Assembly (NCBI GenBank): GCA_963703085.1
Contig: OY969789.1
Span: forward strand, 3,787,220 to 3,851,219
DNA length: 64,000 nt
Reading direction: 5' to 3'
From: DATAEG01 sp963703085
GTDB lineage: Bacteria > Actinomycetota > Actinomycetes > Mycobacteriales > Jatrophihabitantaceae
Shown here piece after piece: positions 17,147-25,268 of this stretch (its first letter is position 1; the number at the start of each line of letters is the position of its first letter). The notes below the pieces were generated by a model. That model was not told the origin of the DNA. It saw only the letters and a program-made list of their open reading frames with translations, and ran no database searches. A program made the position numbers and the translations under genes.

Positions 17147-17177
17147 TTGCGTTCAAGTGCACTTGACCCCCTAGCTT
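17147..17177 (+). promoter_or_regulatory. MerR-type promoter with 19-bp spacer and palindrome
   Basis: TTGCGT (17147-17152) and TAGCTT (17172-17177) are possible -35 and -10 hexamers separated by 19 bases, longer than the normal 17 and typical for MerR-activated promoters. The spacer holds the perfect 14-bp palindrome TCAAGTG-CACTTGA (17153-17166), close to the known SoxR/MerR box pattern with TCAAGT and ACTTGA halves. It would drive the flavin reductase gene at 17215. Confidence 0.7.
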
Positions 17178-17214
17178 CGCCGACGTCAGCTAGTCCGCGA
17201 GGAGAGGCAATCCT

Positions 17215-18237
17215 GTGATGAAACGCAACGACCCGGTCCGGGTGGCGGTGATCGCCGGGAGCCGGCGTCCGAACCGACGCTCGCGCGCCGTCGCTGAGTG
17301 GGTGTGCGATGCGCCGTCGTCGGCTGGGATCGAATTGACGTTGGTCGACCTGGACGAGGTCGCGCTTCCGCCGTTGGCTGAGCCGGCACCGGCCGCCCTC
17401 GGTGTCTACACGCTGCCGCACACGCATGACTGGTCCGCGCTGGTGGATCGGTTCGACGGGTACGTGCTGGTCACGCCGGAGTACAACCACTCGACCAGCG
17501 CGGCATTGAAGGACGCGCTCGATTACCTGTATCGGGAATGGCATGACAAGGCGGTGGCGTTCGTCGGATACGGAACCGACGGCGGCGTGCGGGCGGTGGA
17601 ACACCTGCGTGGAATCACCGCCGAACTTGGCCTGGCCGGTGTCGGTCCGAGTGTCGCGCTCAGCATCTTCGACGATTTCGACGACAGCGGTGCGCTCACG
17701 GCCCGCGACCGGCAGCAGCAGGCCCGGCGCCGGATGCTGGACGCACTGCTCAGGTGGGCGGGTGCGCTGCGCACACTGCGTCATGAGGCTGGCGCAGATG
17801 GCGTCGCGCCGGCTGATGCCAGGCGCCCAACACTTGCGCAGGATCGGTCCGGCGCGCACGAGGTCGCGGAGCAGTTGGTCGCCCAGCTTCAAGCCGGCCT
17901 GGACCACGGGGACGCTGACCTCTACGACAGCAGCTTCGCCGCGGACGTGCTGTGGGGCAGCCCGTACGGTCAGGTGCTCACCGGTTACGAGCGGCTCAAC
18001 ACCGCACATCGCTCGTTGATGAACAGGCCGAAGGTCGGGCAGTCCCGGTACGAGATCGTGCAGACTTCGATGCCTGTCGATGGGGTCGTGACGGCGCACG
18101 TGCGCCGTCGAGCGCTGGGTCCGGCCGGGAGCGGCGGTCCTGACTTCTCCGAGATGGCGCTCTACGTGCTCGTCGAGCGGGGCGGCAGATGGTGGCTCGC
18201 CGCCGGCCAGAACACGCCGGTCCGGGATAAGCCGTGA
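17215..18237 (+). CDS. NADPH-dependent FMN reductase fused to an NTF2/SnoaL-like domain
   Basis: A 340-residue two-domain protein. Residues 8-190 match NAD(P)H-dependent FMN reductases: VAVIAGSRRPNRRS at the phosphate-binding loop and TPEYNHSTSAALKDALDYL at the flavin site. After a linker of about 20 residues, residues 215-335 form an NTF2-like cone domain (VAEQLVAQLQAGLDHGDADL at its start, LYVLVERGGRWWLAAGQNTP at its end). Such a fusion is unusual. The GTG at 17215 has AGGAGAGG upstream; ATG at 17218 is an equal choice. A MerR-type promoter precedes it, so expression is probably induced by the divergent MerR protein. Confidence 0.85.
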   Translation: MMKRNDPVRVAVIAGSRRPNRRSRAVAEWVCDAPSSAGIELTLVDLDEVALPPLAEPAPAALGVYTLPHTHDWSALVDRFDGYVLVTPEYNHSTSAALKDALDYLYREWHDKAVAFVGYGTDGGVRAVEHLRGITAELGLAGVGPSVALSIFDDFDDSGALTARDRQQQARRRMLDALLRWAGALRTLRHEAGADGVAPADARRPTLAQDRSGAHEVAEQLVAQLQAGLDHGDADLYDSSFAADVLWGSPYGQVLTGYERLNTAHRSLMNRPKVGQSRYEIVQTSMPVDGVVTAHVRRRALGPAGSGGPDFSEMALYVLVERGGRWWLAAGQNTPVRDKP

Positions 18238-18313
18238 CCGGCGCCGGTGGCTCGCGCGGGCGTCGTGGGTAACTGCAGCGCACTTGACCGGCGACCTCGC
18301 CGAACCCGACGCC

Positions 18314-18350
18314 TTGCCCACCGCTCATGTAGCCATTACGGTTAGGACCG
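18314..18350 (+). promoter_or_regulatory. Promoter and island operator before the LLM operon
   Basis: TTGCCC (18314-18319) and TACGGT (18337-18342), spaced 17 bases, form a promoter. CGGTTAGGACCG at 18339-18350 overlaps the -10 element and matches CGGTYNGGACCG, the site also found twice in the 27782-27946 gap. Placement over the -10 suggests repression. Confidence 0.65.
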
Positions 18351-18379
18351 AAATTATTCCGACGACGCGAGGGCCGCCG

Positions 18380-19342
18380 GTGGAGCTGAGCCTCTACGTC
18401 AATCTGTACAGCAACGACTCGCCGAGCATGGCCGACGTCGTCGAGCAGGCCAGGGTGGCCGAGGGGGCCGGTTTCACCTCCGTCGTACTAGGGGAGCGCC
18501 ACCTGCATCCGGCCGGCTACCACGAAATCCTGACCAGTTTGACCTGGCTGGCCGCGCACACCGCCACGATCCGCCTCGCCACCGCCGGGATCGTCGCGCC
18601 GTTGCATCACCCGGTCCTGCTCGCCGAGCAACTCGCCCACATCGACCAACTCTCCGGCGGACGCCTCGACGCCGGCTTCGTGATCGGTTACCGGGATGAC
18701 GAATTTCGGCTTTTCGGTGCGCAGCGGGCCCAGCGCGCCCGGATCTTCGAAGAGGTCGTCGGTGCCGTCGTGTCGCTCTGGACCCAGCCGCGGACGACGA
18801 TCGCGGGGCGCTTCGTCAACCTGGACGACGCGTACATCAGCACGGCGCCCCGGCAGCAGCCGCGCCCGCCCGTCTGGAACGGCTGCCGGGTGTCGTCCGC
18901 GCTCGCGCGTACCGCTCGGATGTGCGACGCCTGGACGACGTCGTTCAACGAGCTGGACGCCGACCTGCCGGACAAGATCGCCGAATACCGCTCGTACCCG
19001 ACCGGCCCGACGTCGCTCGGCAAGAAGGTGCTGGTCTGTCGCGAGGCGATGTGCGGGGCGACGTCGCAGGAGGCGCGTACGGCGATCGAAGCTCCGCTGC
19101 GCGACCTCTACGCGGGCTACCTCGGGTGGAAGGCCGGCTCGGCGGATCGGGGCCGCTACGCCGACGATTGGCGGCAGATCGAGGACCGCTCGTTGATCGG
19201 ATCCCCGGCGCAGTGCCGCGAACGGCTTGCGCACTACTCCGCGATGGGTTGCGCCGGTGCCATCCTGCGGATCCAGCCGGCAGGCGTCGCCCAGCGCGAC
19301 GTTCTCGCGTCGATCGAACGATTCGGCGAGTTGCTGCGATGA
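18380..19342 (+). CDS. LLM-class (luciferase-like) flavin-dependent oxidoreductase
   Basis: A 320-residue TIM-barrel oxidoreductase of the bacterial luciferase superfamily, which uses reduced FMN or F420. ELSLYVNLYSND begins the first strand, VVLGERHLHPAGYHEILTSLTWLAAHTATIRLATAG is the conserved first third, and LSGGRLDAGFVIGYRDDEF the cofactor-binding centre. The GTG at 18380 follows GAGGG; the in-frame extension to 18284 would run through the promoter. It is the first gene of a four-gene operon (overlaps of 4, 1 and 4 bases follow). It could oxygenate or dehydrogenate the substrate of the island; the cofactor cannot be read with certainty. Confidence 0.88.
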   Translation: MELSLYVNLYSNDSPSMADVVEQARVAEGAGFTSVVLGERHLHPAGYHEILTSLTWLAAHTATIRLATAGIVAPLHHPVLLAEQLAHIDQLSGGRLDAGFVIGYRDDEFRLFGAQRAQRARIFEEVVGAVVSLWTQPRTTIAGRFVNLDDAYISTAPRQQPRPPVWNGCRVSSALARTARMCDAWTTSFNELDADLPDKIAEYRSYPTGPTSLGKKVLVCREAMCGATSQEARTAIEAPLRDLYAGYLGWKAGSADRGRYADDWRQIEDRSLIGSPAQCRERLAHYSAMGCAGAILRIQPAGVAQRDVLASIERFGELLR

Positions 19343-20070
19343 CCGAGCTGCTGCCGAGGGCCGGGGGAGCCGGCCCGCGGCCCGTCATCGACATCAACCG
19401 GACCCTGGGTCCGATCCCGGCCGAGGACGTGCCGAGCCGGGATGCGGCCGGACTGATTGCCGAGCTCGACCGCCTCGGCATCGACGCGGCGCTGGTCGTG
19501 CACTCTGTCGCGTTGCACTACGACCCGGACATCGGCAACGCAGAACTGCCGTCCACGCCGCGGCTGCATCCGGTGCCGGTGCTGATCCCGGGGCCGCTGG
19601 GCACCACGGTCGGACTCGACGGCTCGCGGGTCGTCCGGCTGTGCCCGGCCGAGCATCGTTTCGACCTGACCGGCCCGCACTGCGTACGACTCGTCCGGGA
19701 GCTGGCCGAGCGCCGGATCACCGTACTGCTGGGCTGGGATTCGACCAGCCCAGCCGAGGTCAGCCGGCTCGCAACCGACGTCTCAGACCTCGACGTGATC
19801 TTGATCAACACCGGCTACCGTGCCCTGCGGTTGTTGGCCGATCTACTCGAGGCGCACGCCCGGCTGCGGGTCGACACCGCAACGCTGAACGGGCACCTGT
19901 CCGTGGAGTGGCTCGTCAGGCGCTTCGGGGCCCGACGCGTCCTCTTCGGCACCGGAGCCCCCGTAACCGACGACGCCGGTCCGCGGCACCAACTCGGTCT
20001 GCTCGATCTGCCCGAGGCGGACGTCGCGCTGATCGCGGGCGGCAATGCCCGAGAGTTGATCGGCGCGTGA
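19339..20070 (+). CDS. Amidohydrolase-like protein lacking the HxH metal motif
   Basis: A 243-residue protein related to TIM-barrel amidohydrolases. It follows the order of its downstream paralogue (VIDINRTLG where that one has VIDAHGHVG; GARRVLFGTGAPV where that one has GAHRLAFGSDALF). The N-terminal HxH is replaced by Asn-Arg and the catalytic Asp of the 'GSD' turn by Gly-Ala, so a metal-dependent hydrolase centre is not possible in the usual form. It may be a structural partner of the next protein or have another activity. ATG at 19339 overlaps the LLM stop and its own stop overlaps the next gene. Confidence 0.75.
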   Translation: MTELLPRAGGAGPRPVIDINRTLGPIPAEDVPSRDAAGLIAELDRLGIDAALVVHSVALHYDPDIGNAELPSTPRLHPVPVLIPGPLGTTVGLDGSRVVRLCPAEHRFDLTGPHCVRLVRELAERRITVLLGWDSTSPAEVSRLATDVSDLDVILINTGYRALRLLADLLEAHARLRVDTATLNGHLSVEWLVRRFGARRVLFGTGAPVTDDAGPRHQLGLLDLPEADVALIAGGNARELIGA

Positions 20071-20843
20071 TGGACCGCCAGCCATGGGCCGGCCGGGTGA
20101 TCGACGCCCACGGCCACGTGGGCACCTGGACCAGTTTCGCCATCGCCGATCCGTCCACCGCGAGCCTCGTGGCGATGATGGATCGCTGCGGCGTCGCCGT
20201 CATGTGCGTCTCGCACTTGCTCGGTGTCGGTCCCGATGCACGCGGCGGTAACGCGCTGCTGCTCGAGGCGCTGGATCGGCATCCCGGTCGGCTACTCGGG
20301 TACGCGGTCTTCGACCCGCACGATCCGCAAGGACCCGACCGGCTCGCCGACCTGCTGTCCACACCCGGCATTATCGGCGTCAAGCTGCATCCGGACATGC
20401 ACGAGTACCCGCTCGACGGAACGGCCTACGAGCCCGCCTTCGCGCTGGCCGCCACGCACGGCCGGCTCGTGCTCGCCCACAGCCAGCATGCCTCGCCCTG
20501 GGACGACCCGGTCCGCTTCGGGCCGGTGGCCGCCCGTCACCCCGAGGTTGCGCTGCTGATGGGGCACGCCGGCCTGTTACCGCTCGCGTTCCCGGTGGCG
20601 GCTGACGTCGCCGAGCAACACCCCAACGTGGTGCTCGAGACATGCGGGTCCCGGATGACTGCCCGGCACCTGGTCCGGCTGGTCGAGCGGCTCGGCGCGC
20701 ACCGGTTGGCCTTCGGCTCTGATGCGCTCTTCCTGGACCTCCGGGTCGGCCTCGGCCGGGTAGCGCTGGCGCCGCTCAGCCCGGCGGACAAGGAACAGCT
20801 CCTGGTCGGCACGATGACGCAACTCCTGGAGGGCATCAGATGA
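20070..20843 (+). CDS. Amidohydrolase (TIM-barrel metal-dependent hydrolase)
   Basis: A 257-residue amidohydrolase-2-type enzyme. Metal ligands are visible: HGH in VIDAHGHVG, the histidine pair region LAHSQHAS and LMGHAGLL, and the catalytic aspartate in AFGSDALF; GVKLHPDMHEYP is the conserved strand before the second histidine. Such enzymes hydrolyse C-N or C-O bonds or decarboxylate. It is translated from an ATG overlapping the stop of its metal-site-less paralogue and overlaps the next gene by four bases. In the island it might deacylate or open a lactone/lactam; this is inference. Confidence 0.88.
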   Translation: MDRQPWAGRVIDAHGHVGTWTSFAIADPSTASLVAMMDRCGVAVMCVSHLLGVGPDARGGNALLLEALDRHPGRLLGYAVFDPHDPQGPDRLADLLSTPGIIGVKLHPDMHEYPLDGTAYEPAFALAATHGRLVLAHSQHASPWDDPVRFGPVAARHPEVALLMGHAGLLPLAFPVAADVAEQHPNVVLETCGSRMTARHLVRLVERLGAHRLAFGSDALFLDLRVGLGRVALAPLSPADKEQLLVGTMTQLLEGIR

Positions 20844-22009
20844 CGCTCGCGCTCGACGGCGGCACCCCGGTTCGCACTGCCGATTGGCCGGCCTGGCCGC
20901 CACCGGCCAGTGCGCGGCAACGCGAACTCCTGATGCAGGTCGCGGACAGCGGACAGTGGGGCGCCACACCCGGCGGTCTCGTCGACATGTTCGCCGAGCG
21001 CTTCGCCACCCGGGTCGGCGCCGGTCACGGCGTCTGTGTAACCAATGCGACGATCGGGCTGTTCGCAGCTCTGCGCGCGCTCGGCGTCGGTGACGGCGAT
21101 GAGGTGATCGTACCCGCGTACACGTTCATCGCGTCCGCGACCGCAATCGTGCTCGCCGGTGGCCGGCCGGTCATCGCCGACGTCACCCCACAGACGCTGC
21201 ACCTCGACCCCGCTGCGGTCGAGTCGCTGATCGGGCCGCGGACGAAAGCCGTCATGCCGGTCCACCTGGCCGGCGCTCCGGCCGACATGGATGCCCTCGC
21301 GGCCGTCGTGGCACCGCACGGCATCCCGCTGCTCGAGGACGCCGCCCAGGCTCATGGCGCGAGCTGGCGGGACCGCCCGGTCGGCGCGCTCGGTGACGCG
21401 GCGTGCTTCAGCTTCCAGTCCAGCAAGGCGATGACGGCCGGCGAGGGCGGCATCGTCGTCACCAACGATCGGGACCTGTACGAGCGGACGTGGTCGATCG
21501 CCAATCTCGGACGCCGCAGGGACGGCGGCTGGTACCACCACTTCGGGCTGGGCTGGAACCTGCGGCTCACCGAGTTCCAGGCCGCCATGCTGCTGCCCCA
21601 ACTCGACACCCTGGACGAACAGATCTCCACCCGCGAGGGCGCCGCCGCGTACCTCGCGGGGGAGCTACCCGACGGGCTGGAGCTGGTGCCCGCGCCGGCG
21701 GGGACGACTCGGCACACCTGGCACCTGGCCATGCTCCGCTACGACTCGGCGACCTTCGGCGGACGCGCCAAGCCGGAGTTCATCGCGGCGATGACCGCCG
21801 AGGGAATTCCGCTGAACGTCGGATACGGGTCACCGTCTCGCGAGCAAGCGCTGCAGCCCTACGTGTCGGCGTCGGTCTGCCCGGTGGCTGAAGCCGCCGC
21901 CACATCAATGGTGTGGATCCGGCAGACCCTCCTCGAGGCCGGGAAGGATGCGCTGACCGACATCGTCACCGCAGCCGCGAAGGTGCAACGCGCGTTTGCG
22001 ACAGGCTGA
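20840..22009 (+). CDS. DegT/DnrJ/EryC1-family PLP-dependent aminotransferase
   Basis: A 389-residue sugar aminotransferase-type enzyme. It starts LALDGGTPVRTADWP as usual for the family, has the cofactor-binding TNATIGLFAALRALGVGDGDEVIVPAYTFIASA, HLAGAPADMDAL, LLEDAAQAHGA with the conserved aspartate, and FSFQSSKAMTAGEGG holding the PLP-binding lysine. Family members add an amino group to keto-sugars or keto-cyclitols, or act in reverse. Near sugar import and sugar-acid enzymes, removal of an amino group during catabolism is attractive. It is the last gene of the LLM operon and ends 20 bases before the converging permease gene. Confidence 0.92.
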   Translation: MTLALDGGTPVRTADWPAWPPPASARQRELLMQVADSGQWGATPGGLVDMFAERFATRVGAGHGVCVTNATIGLFAALRALGVGDGDEVIVPAYTFIASATAIVLAGGRPVIADVTPQTLHLDPAAVESLIGPRTKAVMPVHLAGAPADMDALAAVVAPHGIPLLEDAAQAHGASWRDRPVGALGDAACFSFQSSKAMTAGEGGIVVTNDRDLYERTWSIANLGRRRDGGWYHHFGLGWNLRLTEFQAAMLLPQLDTLDEQISTREGAAAYLAGELPDGLELVPAPAGTTRHTWHLAMLRYDSATFGGRAKPEFIAAMTAEGIPLNVGYGSPSREQALQPYVSASVCPVAEAAATSMVWIRQTLLEAGKDALTDIVTAAAKVQRAFATG

Positions 22010-22028
22010 TGCCATGCGGGCGCGCCTG

Positions 22029-22909
22029 CTACTTGCCGATACCCAGGGTCAGTCCTTCGACGAGCCGCCGGCCGAGCTAGATGTACACCACGAGGATCGG
22101 TATGACGATGATGCACAGACCGGCGAACAGCCCGCCCCAATCCGCGCCGCTGTAGGTCTGCTGCTGCACGAAGGAGATCAGCGCCACCGGCAGGGTGTAC
22201 TTGTCCGTGGACTGCAGGAGCGCGAGCGCCAACAGGGTCTTGTTCCAGTTCGCGATGATGTTCAGCACGAAGGCGGTGATCAACCCGCCCCGTGCGACCG
22301 GCAGCATGATCCGCCAGAACGTGGACACCGCGGATGAGCCGTCGAGAGCGGCCGCTTCCTCCAACTCGACCGGCAGGGAACGGAAGAACGCGGTGAGCAG
22401 GAAGACAGTGAACGGCATGGCCACACCGATGTAGACGAGGTTGAGCCCGACCAGGCTGTTCGTCAGGTAGACGTGGCTCAGCATCACGAAGAGCGGAATG
22501 AGGATCACCTGGACGCACGCCGAGGCCGAGTACGAAGAACACGGTCAACCCGCGCGTCCATCGGCTCTCTTGCCGGCTGAGTATAGGTGGCCGGTGCGGC
22601 GACCGCGACGGTGAGCGTCGAGGCAACCAGGGTGACGGTGACGGTGTTGAGCGCGGCTTCGGCGAGCCCACCGACCGTCCAGGCCCGGTGGAAGTTGTCG
22701 AAGTGGAGGGACTTCGGCAGCCCCCACGGATGATCGAGAAGCCGCGGGTGTCGCGGAATGCACTGCATCACCATCCAGGCCAGTGCGGCCAGATTCACCG
22801 CGACGAACAACCAGACGCCGCCAGCCAGGATCCATCCGAGCGGTGCGCGTCGTCGTCGAAACAGGCGCCGGTCCGGAGCGCGCGTGGCTTCGCTTTGCAA
22901 GGTCGTCAA
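22029..22909 (-). pseudogene. CUT1 sugar ABC permease (MalG-like), with several lesions
   Basis: Inner-membrane permease of the island's sugar importer, in pieces. From the start at 22909, the frame gives a first membrane segment (LAGGVWLFVAVNLAALAWMVM), then for a short stretch another frame gives the expected AFRDTRGF, then the first frame returns. Shifts follow near 22575 (SRQESRWTRGLTVFFVLGLGV in a new frame) and near 22510 (ILIPLFVML onward). The EAA loop ELEEAAALDGSSAVSTFWRIMLP is intact. An in-frame TAG at 22077-22079 precedes LGRRLVEGLTLGIGK and the natural stop at 22029-22031. With four indels and a nonsense codon the gene is either dead or badly read. Confidence 0.8.
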
Positions 22910-22918
22910 CGGGAGTCC

Positions 22919-23902
22919 TCAGAAGTGAACGGCTTCGCGCTTCATCACCCGGCGCAGCAGGACGACGAGCACGCTGACCAGGAGCAGAGACACGATGGCC
23001 GACGCGGTGGCATCGCCGTACGCCGGAATGGATTCACCGGAGAAGGCGGTGACGTAGCTGTAGACCGCCGACGTCCAGGTCTGCGTCGGCGGCGTGCCGG
23101 AACCGTTGGAGCCGCCGAAGATCCAGATGATCTCGAAGATCTTCACCGACGTGACGGTCAACAGCAGGGCGCACACCGCGAACACGTCCCAGGTCAAGGG
23201 CAGCACCACGTAGCGCAGCCGCTGCCACCCATTGGCGCCGGCCAACTCGCAGTCCTCGAAGTAGTAGGCCGGGATGCGGTCGACACCCGCCATCAGGATC
23301 GTCGTGAAGTACCCGAGGGTCATCCACGTCATCGTCACCATGATCAGCGGGAAGGTGTTCTCGCGGGACAACCAGTTCGGGGTGTTGCTGATCCCGATCG
23401 CGTGCAGCAGGGAGTCGGCCAAGCCGCCCGGGTTGAAGATGAAGCCGGCCAGCACTCCGTAGACGATCGGGTTAATCAGGTAGGGGAACAGCAGCACGGC
23501 GCGGGCCGCGCGCTTACCGGCCATGTCGCGCAGCACCACGGTGAGTGTGAAACTGATGATGAAGATGGCCGCCCCGACGACCAACAACAACTTGAGAGTG
23601 TTGGTCAGGGACGTGATGAACAAGTCGTCGTGCAACAGCCGCCGGTAGTTGCGCAGCCCGCGCCACTGCATCGGGCCGGAGCCCGGCCATTCGTGCAGGC
23701 TGATCCACACCGCGGCGCCGATGGGCACCACGAACAGCACCAAGTACAACAACAATGCAGGGCCGACGAATGGAACCAGCAGGCGCCGCCGTTCGCGGGC
23801 GAATGACCCGCCCGGCCGAGGACGGCGGCGCCTGCGGTCAACGTGCGCCGCCGTCTCAGCCTGGACCGGACGTGCTGGGACCCGCGGGGGTGCCAACGCC
23901 AT
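22919..23902 (-). CDS. CUT1 sugar ABC permease (MalF-like)
   Basis: An intact 327-residue permease with six to seven membrane segments and a basic N-terminus. The EAA loop reads DCELAGANGWQRLRYVVLPL. Carbohydrate-uptake-1 permeases act in pairs with a MalG-like partner, here the damaged downstream gene, and share an ATPase (MsmK-type) that is often encoded elsewhere; none is in the island. ATG at 23902 overlaps the stop of the binding-protein gene by one base. Confidence 0.9.
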   Translation of the reverse strand: MALAPPRVPARPVQAETAAHVDRRRRRPRPGGSFARERRRLLVPFVGPALLLYLVLFVVPIGAAVWISLHEWPGSGPMQWRGLRNYRRLLHDDLFITSLTNTLKLLLVVGAAIFIISFTLTVVLRDMAGKRAARAVLLFPYLINPIVYGVLAGFIFNPGGLADSLLHAIGISNTPNWLSRENTFPLIMVTMTWMTLGYFTTILMAGVDRIPAYYFEDCELAGANGWQRLRYVVLPLTWDVFAVCALLLTVTSVKIFEIIWIFGGSNGSGTPPTQTWTSAVYSYVTAFSGESIPAYGDATASAIVSLLLVSVLVVLLRRVMKREAVHF

Positions 23903-25214
23903 CAGCTATGTTGCTTCCAGTACTTGACCGTGTCGGCCTTCATGGTGTGCACGAACTCCTCAGCGGTGATCTTGCCGAGCACGAGCTCGTCGTCGACGGG
24001 CCAGAACACCTTCTCGTTGTAACCGGGGAAGGCCACGCCGTCGTTCTGCTGGTAGGTCTCCGGAGCGGTGGCCAGAGCCTTCTGCACGCCAGCCAGCTCG
24101 GGTGACACGGTGACATCGCTGCGGACCGGCAGCTGCTTGGCCTGCGTCCCCATGGCCTGCTGATACCGCTTGCTCATCACGAAGGCAGCAAACTTCTGTG
24201 CGGCCGTGCTGTTCTTGGCCTTCTTCGGCACCGCGAATCCGATGAAGTCGGCTCGCGCGCTCGTCTTCCCGGCCGCGGTCTCCGGGAACGGGAAGCTGTC
24301 GTACTGGAAACCCGGCGCCGCGTACGCCGCGGTCTCCGTCGGCGTCCATGACCCCATGTACAGCAGGCTTGCCTTGTGACTGGCCCAGGCCTGCTGTTGG
24401 GCCGGCCACTTGCTGGCACCGTAGCCGTTGATGAAGTAGTGGCCCTTGGCGAGCTGTTCGACCTTCTTCGCCACGTGAGTACGGCCGGATCATCCCAGCC
24501 GCTGCCGCTCTTGTCGGCGGCGATCTTCATGAGTGAACCCGGTCCGAGCGTGCGCATCATCAACGTGTCGAACCAGTACGCGTTGTAGCCCGTGATGTCA
24601 CCGTCGACAGCGATCGGCCCATTCCCGTCCTGAGCCTTCAGCTTGTCCAGCACGCCCATGAAGTCGTTCCACGTCTTGGGCGGATTGCTGGCTAGCTCCG
24701 GGTGCCGACTCTTGTCGAACCAGACGGCGTCCGAGGTCACCAGGTACGGGACCATCCGCTTTTGCCCGCCGTCGAGCGTGATGTCGATGTTCTTGGTGTA
24801 CCCCGCCGGCACCAGGCTGGCGACGGCGGTTGAGCCGTCCACCTTGTCGGCGTAAGCCTCGGCCAGGCCGCCGACCTGCTTGGTCGCGACCAGGACCGAA
24901 TACAGCTTGAGGTAGCCCTGGTCGATGAGGTCGGGCACGTTGCGGGTGTTCAGCGCCGGAACAAGCTTGTCGACGTTCGTGCGGCCCTGCCACTGGACGT
25001 TGACCTTGATACCGGTCTCCTTCCGGAAGTCGGCCACCGCCTGGGCCAGCACCTTCTGGGCGGGCTCGCCGACCTTCCACATCGACCAATAGGTGAACGA
25101 CTTGTTGCCGCCGCTGCTGGAGCTCGATCCGCACGCGGTGACACCACTGAGTGCCACCGCGAGCGAAGCGACCAGTGCGGTCCTCCACAATTTGCTAACG
25201 CGCATACGAACCAC
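23902..25214 (-). pseudogene. CUT1 sugar-binding lipoprotein, frameshifted
   Basis: Extracellular sugar-binding lipoprotein. The N-terminal part has a signal peptide with lipobox LSGVTACGSS and the mature FTYWSMWKVGEPAQKVLAQ start typical of family-1 sugar-binding proteins. The frame breaks near 24478, after GWDDPAVLT, and continues in another frame as AKKVEQLAKGHYFINGYG through to KYWKQHS at the stop. A one-base change rejoins the halves to about 437 residues, the normal family length. GTG at 25214 (or ATG at 25205) is the start. It lies 54 bases after the GH123-like gene in one operon with the two permeases. Confidence 0.85.
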
Positions 25215-25268
25215 CGTGATTTACCTCTCGAGTAGGGCGACGCATCGGGCTGGTGATTGCAGTGGCGG

